Shown here piece after piece: positions 8,923 to 18,348 of a stretch of DNA of 64,000 nucleotides (positions are counted from its first letter, which is position 1; each line of letters opens with the position of its first letter). This DNA comes from Salegentibacter sp. R32. GTDB lineage: Bacteria > Bacteroidota > Bacteroidia > Flavobacteriales > Flavobacteriaceae. The stretch spans positions 101,446 to 165,445 of the forward strand of contig NZ_RXOM01000003.1 in assembly GCF_008692195.1 (NCBI RefSeq). The letters run 5' to 3'. Under the pieces are notes generated by a model. It was given only the letters and a program-made list of their open reading frames with translations. It had not been told where the DNA came from and did not search any database. The translations under genes were made by a program, and so were the position numbers.

Positions 8923-9486
8923 ATGAAAAAAATACTGGGAATTATTATGATTTTTTGTGTGGTAGCAGTGAGTTCTGCACAAAAAAAAGTAGGAGGGGTA
9001 ACATTACCTGGCTCTGAAACTTTTGGGGAATACACAATCAAATTGAATGGTGCCGGAGTACGCGAAAAACTTTGGATAGACCTTTATGCCGGAGGTTTGT
9101 ATTTAACCAATCCATCAAGTGATGCCAACGAGGTCATGAATGCAGATGAAGCGATGGCGGTAAAATTGCATATTGTTTCCAAGTTAATCAGTAGTGATAA
9201 AATGATTGATGCGGTAGAAGAAGGTTTTGAAAACTCAACCGATGGAAATACTTCCGCATTAGATAGTAGAATAAAAAAGTTTATTGGTTTCTTTGAAGAA
9301 GAAATCACTAAAGGCGATGTTTTCGATATTACCTATCAACCCGGAAAAGGAGTAGTTGCTTATAAAAACGGAAAAGAAAAAGGAACAGTAGAAGGAATGG
9401 ATTTTAAAAAAGCACTTTTTGGAATTTGGTTATCCAACCGTCCTGCAGATGATGATTTAAAAGAAGCAATGCTTGGTAAAGACTAA
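8923..9486 (+). CDS. Secreted chalcone isomerase-like protein
   Basis: The 187-residue protein has a Sec signal peptide (1-19, ending SSAQ) followed by a chalcone-isomerase-like fold. The diagnostic bacterial pattern is VREKLWIDLYAGGLYL, then KLHIVSK, the helical middle, and KGTVEGMDFKKALFGIWLS near the C-terminus. Bacterial members usually lack the plant flavonoid activity and are thought to bind fatty acids or similar small molecules in the periplasm, so no enzymatic claim is made. It is followed five bases later by the DUF2147 gene and the two likely form one transcript ending in the terminator at 9923. Confidence 0.85.
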   Translation: MKKILGIIMIFCVVAVSSAQKKVGGVTLPGSETFGEYTIKLNGAGVREKLWIDLYAGGLYLTNPSSDANEVMNADEAMAVKLHIVSKLISSDKMIDAVEEGFENSTDGNTSALDSRIKKFIGFFEEEITKGDVFDITYQPGKGVVAYKNGKEKGTVEGMDFKKALFGIWLSNRPADDDLKEAMLGKD

Positions 9487-9491
9487 TTAAG

Positions 9492-9914
9492 ATGAATTTA
9501 AAAACCCTATTTCTATTTTTATGTTTTCCTGCATTTATGTTTGGACAAAGTGTGTTGGGAAAATGGAAAATAATAAAAAAAGAAACCGGAGAACCTCGTT
9601 CTATCGTCAAAATTTATGAAGAAGACGGTGAAGTTTACGGTAAAGTCATTCGGATTTTGAATGAAGAAAAACGTGATAAACTTTGTACCAAATGTAAAGG
9701 AGAAGACAAAAATAAAAAGATAGAAGGATTAATCTTAATGAAGCATTTTCATAAAGATGGAGATCGCTACGTAGATGGAAAGATTATGAATCCTGACGAC
9801 GGTAAAGTCTATCGGTCTAAAATTTGGTTAGATGAAGATAATCCCGACCTTTTAAATGTTAGAGGCTATGTAGGTATTTTCTATAAAACTGTTCAATGGC
9901 AACGAGCTAAATAA
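9492..9914 (+). CDS. DUF2147 secreted protein
   Basis: A 140-residue exported protein with signal peptide 1-18 (ending FMFGQ). The body fits DUF2147: an opening SVLGKWKI strand, a central CTKCKG pair of cysteines, GLILMKHF and the RSKIWL/LNVRGYVG strands that close a small lipocalin-like barrel. The function of DUF2147 is unknown. It is located five bases after the chalcone-isomerase-like gene and directly before a strong hairpin terminator. Confidence 0.87.
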   Translation: MNLKTLFLFLCFPAFMFGQSVLGKWKIIKKETGEPRSIVKIYEEDGEVYGKVIRILNEEKRDKLCTKCKGEDKNKKIEGLILMKHFHKDGDRYVDGKIMNPDDGKVYRSKIWLDEDNPDLLNVRGYVGIFYKTVQWQRAK

Positions 9915-9922
9915 AAAATCAA

Positions 9923-9947
9923 AATCCGGCATTCGCCGGATTTTTTC
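9923..9947 (+). terminator. Rho-independent terminator after the DUF2147 gene
   Basis: A perfect 8-bp stem AATCCGGC/GCCGGATT encloses a 4-base loop and runs into six T residues, nine bases after the stop codon. It ends the chalcone-isomerase-like/DUF2147 transcript. Confidence 0.88.
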
Positions 9948-9990
9948 TTAAGATTTCATCACTTTGAACTATAATATTATTCCAGTCGTG

Positions 9991-10006
9991 TTGATTCAGG
10001 GTGACG
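9991..10006. repeat. Half-copy of dispersed GTCACCCTGAA palindrome
   Basis: TTGATTCAGGGTGACG matches one arm of the palindromic intergenic repeat seen complete at 24526 and 45553. It lies between the 3' ends of the DUF2147 and OsmC genes. Confidence 0.6.
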
Positions 10007-10051
10007 AAAAAATTACTTTTAAAATAATTTCTTTAATTCTTAGAAGTAGCA

Positions 10052-10465
10052 TTATTTCTTCAATGAATATTTTAACGTAATATTTGTGTCCAGTACAGCT
10101 GAAATTGGGCAGTTTTTCTTTGCGTCTTGTACCAGTTCATCAAATTTCTCATTGGTAATTCCCGGGACGTCTGCTTTTAACACTAAATGAGATTCAGTAA
10201 TTTTACCATCATCCAGTGTAATTTCACAGTCGGTTTTTAATTCTGTAGGTTCAAATCCCGCTTCACTTAAATTAGCAGAAACTTTCATTGTAAAACAGCC
10301 GGCATGTGCCGCCGCAACCAATTCCTCTGGGTTTGTACCTAAGCTATCTTTAAATCTGGAGTTAAACGAATAAGGCGTTTCTTTTAAAACTTTACTGTCT
10401 GCAGTTAAATTTCCGTGTCCTTTATTAATTGATCCTTTCCAAATGGCATTCGCGCATCTTTTCAT
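10052..10465 (-). CDS. OsmC family peroxiredoxin
   Basis: Thiol-dependent organic hydroperoxide reductase of the OsmC/Ohr superfamily, 137 residues. The first catalytic region appears as EELVAAAHAGCFTM (Cys near 57) and the second Cys in the KKNCPISAVL segment near residue 119. The leading WKGSINKGHGNLTADS strand is typical of OsmC itself, whereas Ohr differs. It is cytoplasmic. It is transcribed away from priA, from the same 135-base gap. Confidence 0.93.
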   Translation of the reverse strand: MKRCANAIWKGSINKGHGNLTADSKVLKETPYSFNSRFKDSLGTNPEELVAAAHAGCFTMKVSANLSEAGFEPTELKTDCEITLDDGKITESHLVLKADVPGITNEKFDELVQDAKKNCPISAVLDTNITLKYSLKK

Positions 10466-10549
10466 AATTTTTTATTTTAAAATTAAGTAGACTGCTATAG
10501 CTCAGAAAACAATTATTAAAAGCTTAACTAATTTCAATTTTAAAATAAC

Positions 10550-10579
10550 TTGACGCTCTCCCAAAGAAAACTATTTTTG
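10550..10579 (+). promoter_or_regulatory. Bacteroidota sigma-A promoter for priA
   Basis: TTG (10550-10552), exactly 19 bases, then TATTTTTG (10572-10579) is a perfect match to the TTG-N19-TAnnTTTG pattern. The ATG follows 21 bases later, giving a very short leader. Confidence 0.78.
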
Positions 10580-10600
10580 TAATAGAAACTTTGAATCCCA

Positions 10601-13051
10601 ATGCAAGCATTCGCCAATGTTATTTTACCACTTCCCTTAGACCAGCTGTTTACTTATCAAATAGCAGAAGAAGATGTAGCAGCACTGCAAGTCGGGATGC
10701 GCGTGGCGGTTCCTTTCGGGAAATCGAAGGTTTACACCGGCGTAGTCGCTAAAATTCATCACGAAGCTCCACAACACTACGAAGCCAAGTTAATTGAAGA
10801 AATTTTAGATGAACAACCCACCGTTACGCAAAATCAGCTCAAGTTTTGGTCGTGGATTGCTTCCTATTATATGTGTGCCGAAGGAGAAGTGATGAAAGCC
10901 GCATTGCCCAGTGCCTTTTTATTGGAAAGTGAAACGGTGGTGGAGCTCAACAAAAAAGCTGAATTTGATGAAGAGGAATTAACCGATGAAGAGTTTTTGA
11001 TTGTGGAAGCACTTCAGAATCAATCCTTGTTGAAAATTCAGGAAGTGATGCAGATTTTGGAAAAGAAAACCGTACTTCCCGTATTGAATAGTCTGGTGGC
11101 AAAAAATGCAATCATTGTTAATCAAGAACTTTATAAGCAATACAAACCGAAACTTATAAAATATGTCCGCTTAACTTCTGCATTTAGTGGAGAAGAACAG
11201 CTCCATCAATTGTTGGAAGAATTAAGCAATGCCCCTAAACAGCGGGAAATCATCCTTCAGCTTTTTTCACTTCAGGCAAAATTGAAAAAGCCTATTGAAA
11301 AAAAACAACTCGCAAAAGAAAGTGGGGCTTCTGCTTCTTCCATCAAATCACTTGTCGATAAAGAAGTGTTGGAAGAATATACACTTCAAAAAGACCGGGT
11401 GAATTACGAAGGCGAAGTGAACGATATTCAGCTTCATTTTAATAATGAACAAGAGCAAGCTTATTCAGAAATAAAAAATCATTTTCAGAATAATCAAGTA
11501 ACGCTGTTACACGGCGTGACTTCTTCAGGAAAAACAGAAATTTATATCAAATTAATTGAAGAAGTTATTGCCAAAGGAAAGCAAGTGCTCTATTTGCTTC
11601 CTGAAATTGCATTAACCACGCAACTTATTAGCAGGTTACAAGCTTATTTTGGGCAAGAAGTATTGGTGTATCACAGTAAATATTCTGTAAATGAAAGGGT
11701 TGAAGTTTATAAACACGTACTCCATAACACCAAAGGAAAAATTGTAATAGGAGCGAGGTCTTCCATTTTTTTGCCTTTTCAGGATTTGGGATTAATTATT
11801 ATTGATGAATCCCATGAGTCAACCTTCAAGCAGTACGACCCAGCGCCAAGGTATCAAGCACGGGATGCCGCTGTGGTGTTGGCCAATTTTTTTAAAAGTC
11901 AGTTATTGTTGGGCTCGGCGACACCAAGTTTAGAAAGTTATCACAATACCGAAGTCCATAAATATGAATTGATAAAACTCACTAAACGCTTCGGAAATGT
12001 GCTTCCGCCCAAGATTGAACTGGTCGATATTAAAGAAAAACACAAGAAACGGAAAATGACCGGTCATTTCTCTGATAGATTATTAGAAGAGATGAAAGAA
12101 ACGCTATCGGAAGGGAAGCAGGTGATTCTTTTTCAGAATAGAAGAGGATTTTCACCTATTTTGGAATGCAATACCTGTGGTCATTCTCCACAATGTCCCA
12201 ATTGCGATGTGAGTTTAACTTATCATCAACATAACAATTCGTTGCGCTGTCATTATTGCGGTTATCATATGGCGATGCAACAACAATGTATTGCCTGCGG
12301 CAGTACCGATATTACCACCAAAGGTTTTGGAACGGAGCAAGTAGAAACAGAATTGGAAGCTTTATTTCCCGATTATAAAATTGGTCGGATGGATTTAGAT
12401 ACGACTCGCGGAAAATATGGCTATGAAAAAATTATCACCGCTTTTGAACAGCAGCAGATCGATATTTTGGTAGGAACACAAATGTTAACTAAAGGACTCG
12501 ATTTTAGAAATGTAGATTTGGTTGGCGTGATGAATGCCGATAGTTTATTGAATTTTCCGGATTTTCGCGCACACGAACGCAGCTTTCACTTGTTGTTGCA
12601 AGTGGCAGGTAGGGCAGGTAGAACTAAAGAACGCGGAAAAGTGCTGATACAAACTTATAATCCGTATCATCAAATTCTTCAGCAAGTATCTTCCAATAAT
12701 TATGTAGCGATGTATAAAGAGCAAATGGAAGATCGCTATAATTTTAAATATCCTCCTTATTACCGATTGATTAAATTGACCTTAAAAGGAAGGGATTACA
12801 ATATGGTGAATGAAGCTTCCTCTTGGTTAGCGAAAGCCTTGGCGCAAGCTTTTCATGACCACGTATTGGGCCCGGAATTTCCTCCGGTAGCTAGAATAAG
12901 GAATGAGTATTATAAAAATATCATTATAAAAATTCCGCCGAAAAATTCGATTCAGAAAACGAAAGACTACCTTAGAAAGGTTTTAAAAAGTTACCATTCT
13001 ATTGCTAATTACCGAAAAATACGGGTGATTATAAATGTAGATCCTTATTAA
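10601..13051 (+). CDS. priA: Primosomal protein N' (PriA), replication restart helicase
   Basis: 3'-to-5' superfamily 2 helicase that recognises stalled forks and reloads the replicative helicase. The 816 residues match Bacteroidota PriA. The N-terminal 3'-DNA-binding domain (PLPLDQLFTYQI) occupies about 1-100 and a winged-helix part follows. Walker A is GVTSSGKTEIY (about 304-314), the DEAH-box equivalent is IIDESHES (about 400) and the aromatic-rich loop is FKQYDPAPRYQARD. Two zinc sites are supplied by eight cysteines in C-x2-C pairs between about 523 and 567. Motifs V and VI are LTKGLDFRNV and VAGRAGR. Its 3' end overlaps the convergent LytTR gene by four bases. Confidence 0.97.
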   Translation: MQAFANVILPLPLDQLFTYQIAEEDVAALQVGMRVAVPFGKSKVYTGVVAKIHHEAPQHYEAKLIEEILDEQPTVTQNQLKFWSWIASYYMCAEGEVMKAALPSAFLLESETVVELNKKAEFDEEELTDEEFLIVEALQNQSLLKIQEVMQILEKKTVLPVLNSLVAKNAIIVNQELYKQYKPKLIKYVRLTSAFSGEEQLHQLLEELSNAPKQREIILQLFSLQAKLKKPIEKKQLAKESGASASSIKSLVDKEVLEEYTLQKDRVNYEGEVNDIQLHFNNEQEQAYSEIKNHFQNNQVTLLHGVTSSGKTEIYIKLIEEVIAKGKQVLYLLPEIALTTQLISRLQAYFGQEVLVYHSKYSVNERVEVYKHVLHNTKGKIVIGARSSIFLPFQDLGLIIIDESHESTFKQYDPAPRYQARDAAVVLANFFKSQLLLGSATPSLESYHNTEVHKYELIKLTKRFGNVLPPKIELVDIKEKHKKRKMTGHFSDRLLEEMKETLSEGKQVILFQNRRGFSPILECNTCGHSPQCPNCDVSLTYHQHNNSLRCHYCGYHMAMQQQCIACGSTDITTKGFGTEQVETELEALFPDYKIGRMDLDTTRGKYGYEKIITAFEQQQIDILVGTQMLTKGLDFRNVDLVGVMNADSLLNFPDFRAHERSFHLLLQVAGRAGRTKERGKVLIQTYNPYHQILQQVSSNNYVAMYKEQMEDRYNFKYPPYYRLIKLTLKGRDYNMVNEASSWLAKALAQAFHDHVLGPEFPPVARIRNEYYKNIIIKIPPKNSIQKTKDYLRKVLKSYHSIANYRKIRVIINVDPY

Positions 13052-13758
13052 GCAATGCCAGAAAGGCTCTCTTCTAAATCTTTTTTTCTGTTTCTACTTA
13101 ACGGAATTTTTTTGTCTTCTAAAAAAACAATTTTACTACTATAGTTTTTAATCCTGAAAAGATTAACAATATAAGATTTATGAACCCTCAAAAATTGTTC
13201 TTTAGGCAAGGTTTCGGCAAAACCTTTCATGGTTGATAGTACAGTATAAACTTCCGTATCGGTAAAAATTTTCACATAATCACCAAAAGCTTCCACATAC
13301 TTTACCTTATCTAAATAAAGACGGTGCTTTTTTAGGTTACTTTTAATAAAGATGAAATTCTCGTCAACAGCATTCACCTTATCATTTTTCACCATAAATT
13401 GATCAATCGCCTTTTGAACAGCTTGATTAAAGCGTTCCCTACTTACCGGTTTTTGCAAATAATCTATCGCATGATAATTAAATGCTTGAAAAGCATATTG
13501 GGTTTTTCCTGTAATAAAAATAATTTCAGGTTTCTCTTTTAAGTTATCCAACAAGTCAAAACCAGATAATATAGGCATTTCTATATCAAGGAAAACTAAG
13601 TCAATTTTAGAGTTCTCTAATTCACGCTTCGTATCCAAAGCATTATTATGCTCTGCTACTAGCTCTAATCGGGGGTGATCTTTAACAAGTTTGATTATAG
13701 ATAAACGCTGCAAAGTTGAGTCGTCTACTACTAAACATTTTAATTTGGGTATATTCAT
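13048..13758 (-). CDS. LytTR-family response regulator
   Basis: A DNA-binding two-component regulator of 236 residues. The receiver domain (about 6-120) has the acidic pair Asp12-Asp13, the phospho-acceptor Asp58 in VFLDIE, and the Thr and Lys near 82-106 (FITGKTQ, LQKPVSR). The LytTR DNA-binding domain fills about 135-230 (IFIKSNLKKHRLYLDKV, LRVHKSYIVNL). It is an orphan here: no LytS-like histidine kinase (His_kinase family) lies beside it, unlike many flavobacterial pairs. The ATG is followed directly by receiver strand 1. The target genes are unknown. Confidence 0.93.
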   Translation of the reverse strand: MNIPKLKCLVVDDSTLQRLSIIKLVKDHPRLELVAEHNNALDTKRELENSKIDLVFLDIEMPILSGFDLLDNLKEKPEIIFITGKTQYAFQAFNYHAIDYLQKPVSRERFNQAVQKAIDQFMVKNDKVNAVDENFIFIKSNLKKHRLYLDKVKYVEAFGDYVKIFTDTEVYTVLSTMKGFAETLPKEQFLRVHKSYIVNLFRIKNYSSKIVFLEDKKIPLSRNRKKDLEESLSGIA

Positions 13759-13863
13759 AGGATAAATGAATAAATAAAAACAATTTTACGAATTAAATTG
13801 AAACTGCACAAGTTTGAAAACCTATCAACTACAATATATAAAAATATTTGATAAGTATTTTGG

Positions 13864-13893
13864 TTGGTAAATTTAAAAAAAGTATTATTTTTG
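13864..13893 (+). promoter_or_regulatory. Bacteroidota sigma-A promoter for rpsF operon
   Basis: TTG (13864-13866), a 19-base spacer and TATTTTTG (13886-13893) match the consensus exactly. The rpsF ATG is 29 bases further on. Confidence 0.8.
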
Positions 13894-13922
13894 CACGCAA
13901 TTTAATTTAAACATTTTTTATT

Positions 13923-14261
13923 ATGAATCATTATGAAACTGTTTTCATCTTGAATCCCGTTTTATCTGAAGACCAGGTAAAGGAGACAGTTAGGAAATAC
14001 GAAGATTTTCTTGATTCCAAAGGGGCTAAGATGGTTAACAAAGAGAATTGGGGCTTAAAAAAATTAGCATACCCAATTCAGCACAAGAAAAGTGGTTTCT
14101 ATCACTTATTTGAGTACCAGGTAGATGGTGAGGTAATTGAGCCGTTAGAGTTAATGTTTAGACGTGACGAGCGTATGATGCGTTTCTTAACTGTAAAGCT
14201 TGACAAGCACGCTGTAGAATGGGCTAGAAAAAGAGTAGAACGTAAAAAACAAAAAGCATAA
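13923..14261 (+). CDS. rpsF: 30S ribosomal protein S6
   Basis: The 112-residue S6 protein binds 16S rRNA in the platform together with S18. It is identified by the start [18 protein letters not shown], the central [19 protein letters not shown] and the [17 protein letters not shown] strand. First gene of the conserved rpsF-rpsR-rplI operon, with a three-base gap before rpsR and a perfect promoter upstream. The C-terminus is short and basic, without the Glu-rich tail of E. coli S6. Confidence 0.98.
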   Translation: MNHYETVFILNPVLSEDQVKETVRKYEDFLDSKGAKMVNKENWGLKKLAYPIQHKKSGFYHLFEYQVDGEVIEPLELMFRRDERMMRFLTVKLDKHAVEWARKRVERKKQKA

Positions 14262-14264
14262 GTT

Positions 14265-14561
14265 ATGTCATCTATAGAGCAACAAGCAAAAGGTAAAAAA
14301 GACGGAGAGATTAGATACTTAACTCCGCTTAACATAGAAACTTCTAAGAAAAAGAAATACTGTCGTTTTAAGAGATCTGGTATTAAGTATATTGATTATA
14401 AAGATCCAGATTTTTTAATGGCATTTGTAAACGAGCAAGGTAAAATTTTACCACGTAGGTTAACAGGTACTTCTTTAAAATACCAAAGAAAAGTAGCCCA
14501 AGCTATTAAACGTTGTCGCCATTTAGCTTTAATGCCATACGTTGGTGATTTATTAAAATAA
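14265..14561 (+). CDS. rpsR: 30S ribosomal protein S18
   Basis: Forms a heterodimer with S6 on the 16S rRNA platform. The 98-residue length includes an N-terminal extension of about 25 residues before the usual [16 protein letters not shown] core. The conserved C-terminal half is [17 protein letters not shown] and the [14 protein letters not shown] segment. It lies between rpsF and rplI in the standard order. Confidence 0.98.
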   Translation: MSSIEQQAKGKKDGEIRYLTPLNIETSKKKKYCRFKRSGIKYIDYKDPDFLMAFVNEQGKILPRRLTGTSLKYQRKVAQAIKRCRHLALMPYVGDLLK

Positions 14562-14575
14562 AAAGAAACGACATT

Positions 14576-15025
14576 ATGGAATTAATATTAAAGAGAGACG
14601 TAGAAAATTTAGGATTTACAGATGATGTCGTGACTGTTAAAAATGGTTACGGGAGAAACTACTTAATCCCACAAGGATATGCTGAGCTTGCTACTCCTTC
14701 AGCTAAAAAAATGTTGGAAGAGACTTTAAAGCAAAGAGCATATAAAGAAAGAAAAAACATTGAAGAGGCAGAAAAGCAAGCAGAAAAAGTAAGCGCGTTA
14801 GACCTTACCATTACTGCAAAAGCTGGTGCCGGAGATAAATTATTTGGTAGTATTACCGCAGCTAATTTAAGTGAAGAGTTAGGTAAAGAAGGTATTGATA
14901 TCGATAAAAAATACATCTCTATCTTTGGTGGTAACATTAAAAGATTAGGACAATACGAAGCTAAACTTCGTTTCCACAGAGAAGTAATCGCTTCTTTAAC
15001 TTTTGATGTAGTAGGAGAAAACTAA
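14576..15025 (+). CDS. rplI: 50S ribosomal protein L9
   Basis: Two-domain 23S rRNA-binding protein at the base of the L1 stalk, 149 residues. The N-terminal domain shows MELILKRDVENLGFTDDVV and NGYGRNYLIPQGYA, followed by the long connecting helix (about 40-75, Lys/Glu rich) and the C-terminal domain from about 80 (GDKLFGSITAANL). It is the last gene of the operon, closed by the hairpin at 15047. Confidence 0.98.
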   Translation: MELILKRDVENLGFTDDVVTVKNGYGRNYLIPQGYAELATPSAKKMLEETLKQRAYKERKNIEEAEKQAEKVSALDLTITAKAGAGDKLFGSITAANLSEELGKEGIDIDKKYISIFGGNIKRLGQYEAKLRFHREVIASLTFDVVGEN

Positions 15026-15046
15026 GATTCCCCTTTATAAATTTAC

Positions 15047-15079
15047 AGCCTACTCTCGTAAAAAAGAGTAGGCTTTTTT
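15047..15079 (+). terminator. Terminator of the rpsF-rpsR-rplI operon
   Basis: A perfect 10-bp stem AGCCTACTCT/AGAGTAGGCT with an 8-base A-rich loop is followed by a T run, 22 bases after the rplI stop codon. Confidence 0.92.
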
Positions 15080-15098
15080 ATAACAAAAATTCCCAAAA

Positions 15099-15575
15099 AT
15101 GAAATACACCCGATTAACAAAAGAGCAACTGCAAGAAATGCATCAGGAGTTTATTAACTTCTTGGCGGCACAATCCATTACCGCAGAAGAATGGGCTCAA
15201 ATTAAACAAGAAAAACCAAAAGTAGCTGAAGAAGAATTAGATGTTTTTAGCGATTTGGTTTGGGAAGGGGTGTTGAACCAAGCAAAATATTTAGAGCATT
15301 TCTCGAAACAACAAATGTTTTTGTTTAAAATAGGAGAAGCTCAAATGACGCTGGTCGGCGTAAAAGTAGAAAATCCTACCATCGATATTAGAACCAAAGA
15401 AGGTTACGCTTGGTTACAGGATAATTTATTGAATGATCAAGTACAAATTTATACTTCTACAAAAGCCATTGTTGAAGATAGAAATCAAGATATTTTTGCG
15501 CTCATTAAACAAGGAGCCAACATTACCAAAGGCGATTTATTTCAGTATTTCGAAAAATTAATTGAAGTCGAATAA
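15099..15575 (+). CDS. DUF6495 family protein
   Basis: A 158-residue cytoplasmic protein conserved in Flavobacteriia next to rplI, which I place in the DUF6495 family on overall resemblance (MKYTRLTKEQLQEMHQEFI at the N-terminus, then ITAEEWAQIK). It is acidic, with a helical N-terminal half and a strand-rich middle around LFKIGEAQMTLVGV. No enzyme motif is visible. It is transcribed after the rplI terminator, so it needs its own promoter or read-through. Confidence 0.75.
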   Translation: MKYTRLTKEQLQEMHQEFINFLAAQSITAEEWAQIKQEKPKVAEEELDVFSDLVWEGVLNQAKYLEHFSKQQMFLFKIGEAQMTLVGVKVENPTIDIRTKEGYAWLQDNLLNDQVQIYTSTKAIVEDRNQDIFALIKQGANITKGDLFQYFEKLIEVE

Positions 15576-15579
15576 ACTG

Positions 15580-16821
15580 CTATTCGTACCTTAAAGATTC
15601 AATCGGGTCTTGTTTAGCAGCTTTTATGGCCGGGAACAAACCAGAAAGGATAGCGATAATCAACGAAACTCCGGTGGCAATCCCAATGGCCAACCAAGGA
15701 ATGGTAAAGCTTAAACCGGCTACTGATGCTACGAGTAAGCCAATTAACATTCCGAAGATGATTCCGCAGATACCACCTAATTGACCGATGATAATTGTTT
15801 CAGAAAAAAACTGAAAAGCAATGGTGTTTTTCTTTGCGCCAAGCGCTTTTCGTACTCCAATTTCTCGGGTTCTTTCGGTAACCGAAACCAACATAATATT
15901 CATCAAAGCAATCGAAGAACCTAGAATAGTGATAAACGAAATCACAAAAGCAGCAATATTTAAATAACCGGTAATTTTCAGAATTTGATTAATGAGGCTA
16001 TCACTCCGCATCATCCCAAAATTATTATCTTCTTTTGGTTGTAGCTTTCTAATATTTCTAAAGGTAATAATCGCTTCATCTTGCGCGCCTTCCATCATTT
16101 GTTTATCATCTACCATCACACTAATATTGTAATTAATGTAAGGCTGATTGTACAACGAACGGGCAATTTGAATAGGAATTAATACCCGTAAATCTTCATT
16201 ATTTCCAAAAGTTGAACCTTTACTCTCTAAAATTCCAATCACTTTAAATTTAGCCCCACGTACGCTAATGGTTTTGTTTACCGGGTCCATTCCATTAAAA
16301 AGCGCGTCTTTAAAATCGGCTCCCAGAATACAGACATTCACATTATTTTCAATATCAAAATAAGAGAAATTCCTACCGCTTTCAATTTCCAAACCGGAGT
16401 TGCCTAGAAAATTTTCATTCACGCCTAGCACATTTACTTCCGGGTCGGTTTTTTGGGTTTCGTATTTTACTTCAGCTCCCGCCGTTCCGGTAAATGAAAT
16501 TGAAGTCTGGGTGTAAGGAAAGTTGTATTTTTCTTTAAATTCTTTGGCATCTCGATAACTAATAATGGGATTTACCTTTTCACGCTCGCCTTGGCCGCGG
16601 GTTTGTAAGTTAAAATCATAGCGCTGTAAATTAAAAGTATTAGCTCCCATGGAAGCAAAATCGCTAGAAATCGTATTTTCCAAAGCATTAATTGCGCTTA
16701 AAATTCCGACTAATGCGGTAATTCCAATCGTGATAATAATCACAGTTAAGATGGTTCTAAGTAGCTGACTCCTAATACTACTCAACGCAATTTTAATGTT
16801 TTCTTTGGCCAGTGAGAACAT
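15580..16821 (-). CDS. ABC transporter permease, MacB/FtsX type
   Basis: A 413-residue permease of the type VII ABC (MacB) group, which use mechanotransmission across the periplasm rather than moving substrate through the membrane. The N-terminal cytoplasmic helix and first membrane helix (TILTVIIITIGITALVGIL) are followed by a large periplasmic MacB_PCD domain (about 45-270) and the FtsX domain with three helices at about 285-400. The conserved SVTERTREIGVRKALGA coupling helix is near 315. No ATPase or adaptor gene lies beside it, so its partner must be elsewhere. It is divergent from hisS. Confidence 0.92.
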   Translation of the reverse strand: MFSLAKENIKIALSSIRSQLLRTILTVIIITIGITALVGILSAINALENTISSDFASMGANTFNLQRYDFNLQTRGQGEREKVNPIISYRDAKEFKEKYNFPYTQTSISFTGTAGAEVKYETQKTDPEVNVLGVNENFLGNSGLEIESGRNFSYFDIENNVNVCILGADFKDALFNGMDPVNKTISVRGAKFKVIGILESKGSTFGNNEDLRVLIPIQIARSLYNQPYINYNISVMVDDKQMMEGAQDEAIITFRNIRKLQPKEDNNFGMMRSDSLINQILKITGYLNIAAFVISFITILGSSIALMNIMLVSVTERTREIGVRKALGAKKNTIAFQFFSETIIIGQLGGICGIIFGMLIGLLVASVAGLSFTIPWLAIGIATGVSLIIAILSGLFPAIKAAKQDPIESLRYE

Positions 16822-16893
16822 AAATTTTATTGACTTTATTTATAAGACTATTCAGAAGCCTAAAAGTTACTTATAATTTGTATTTTCTTTAAT

Positions 16894-16901
16894 TATCTTT
16901 G
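16894..16901 (+). promoter_or_regulatory. Probable -7 element for hisS
   Basis: TATCTTTG fits TAnnTTTG and lies 17 bases before the hisS ATG. The -33 TTG is not well spaced, so only the -7 box is claimed. Confidence 0.45.
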
Positions 16902-16918
16902 CACTTTCAAATAAAGTT

Positions 16919-18289
16919 ATGGCACAAAAACCAAGTATCCCAAAAGGAACACGAGATTTTTCTCCGGAAGAAGTAAATAGAAGAAATTATATTATTTCAA
17001 CCATTAAAAAGCAATTTCAACATTTTGGCTTTCAACCCATCGAAACGCCAAGTTTTGAAAATTCTTCAACCCTAATGGGAAAATACGGGGAAGAAGGGGA
17101 CCGACTTATTTTTAAAATTTTAAATAGTGGGGATTTTTTAAACAAAGTGAAAGATGACTTGTATGCTGAAAAAGATAGTTTGAAAATTACTCCCAAAATA
17201 TCAGAAAAAGCCCTTCGTTACGATTTAACTGTTCCTTTTGCCCGTTACGTGGTGCAACACCAAAATGAAGTGGAATTCCCTTTTAAGCGTTATCAAATTC
17301 AGCCGGTTTGGCGAGCCGACCGTCCGCAAAAAGGAAGGTTTAGGGAATTTTACCAATGTGATGCTGATGTTGTTGGAAGTGATAGCCTTTGGCAAGAAGT
17401 AGAATTTGTGCAATTGTACGATTCGGTGTTTACTTCTTTAAAATTGAATGGAGTTACGATTAAACTAAATAACCGAAAAATTTTATCGGGTTTTGCTGAA
17501 GTAATTGGTGAAACCGATAAACTGATTGATTTTACTGTGGCACTGGACAAACTCGATAAAATTGGGAAAGATGGTGTTATAAAAGAAATGAAAGAAAAAG
17601 GAATTGCTGAAGAAGCCATCCAAAAAATAGATCCTATTTTTGAATTGAATGGTAATTTTTCAGCAAAAATCAACGGACTCAAGTCTATTCTTTCTACTTC
17701 TGAAGTTGGTAAAAAAGGAATTGAAGAATTAGAATTTATTCAGCGTGCGATAGAAGCCATGCCTTTGAAAACGGCTAAGTTGGATTTAGATGTGACCTTA
17801 GCCCGCGGACTTAATTATTACACGGGAGCAATTTTTGAAATCTCAGCTCCCGAAGGTGTCAAAATGGGCTCGATTGGTGGTGGCGGCCGTTACGATGACT
17901 TGACCGGAATTTTCGGATTAAAAAATATGAGCGGTATTGGGATTTCCTTTGGCTTAGACCGAATTTATTTAGTGTTGGAAGAACTTGATCTTTTTCCAGA
18001 AGCGGTTGAAGAAAACACAAAAATCATCTTTATAAATTTTGGAGAAAAAGAAGCTTTGTATGCGATGAAAGCCGTACGAGCTTTACGTGATGCCGGAATC
18101 AACGCAGAAGTTTATCCTGATAGCGCGAAGATGAAAAAACAAATGACGCACGCCAATCGCCGAAACATTCCGTATGTGGTTTTGGCCGGAACCCAAGAAA
18201 TGGAAGCCGAAAAATATACCATTAAACACATGGAAAGTGGGGAACAAGAAACCGTTCACCTTGATGAAATTATCCAGAAACTGAGATAA
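16919..18289 (+). CDS. hisS: Histidine-tRNA ligase
   Basis: Class II aminoacyl-tRNA synthetase charging tRNA-His, 456 residues. N-terminal [14 protein letters not shown], motif 1 around [11 protein letters not shown], motif 2 [19 protein letters not shown] (near 125-143), the histidine A motif [10 protein letters not shown] (near 295) and motif 3 [11 protein letters not shown] (near 340) are all present. The anticodon-binding domain fills about 365-456. ATG start with a short AT-rich leader. Confidence 0.98.
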   Translation: MAQKPSIPKGTRDFSPEEVNRRNYIISTIKKQFQHFGFQPIETPSFENSSTLMGKYGEEGDRLIFKILNSGDFLNKVKDDLYAEKDSLKITPKISEKALRYDLTVPFARYVVQHQNEVEFPFKRYQIQPVWRADRPQKGRFREFYQCDADVVGSDSLWQEVEFVQLYDSVFTSLKLNGVTIKLNNRKILSGFAEVIGETDKLIDFTVALDKLDKIGKDGVIKEMKEKGIAEEAIQKIDPIFELNGNFSAKINGLKSILSTSEVGKKGIEELEFIQRAIEAMPLKTAKLDLDVTLARGLNYYTGAIFEISAPEGVKMGSIGGGGRYDDLTGIFGLKNMSGIGISFGLDRIYLVLEELDLFPEAVEENTKIIFINFGEKEALYAMKAVRALRDAGINAEVYPDSAKMKKQMTHANRRNIPYVVLAGTQEMEAEKYTIKHMESGEQETVHLDEIIQKLR

Positions 18290-18348
18290 ATCATAATTTG
18301 TAAGGGGTAATTTTTATAATTTTAAGTGATTAAAACTCATTTAAGCTT

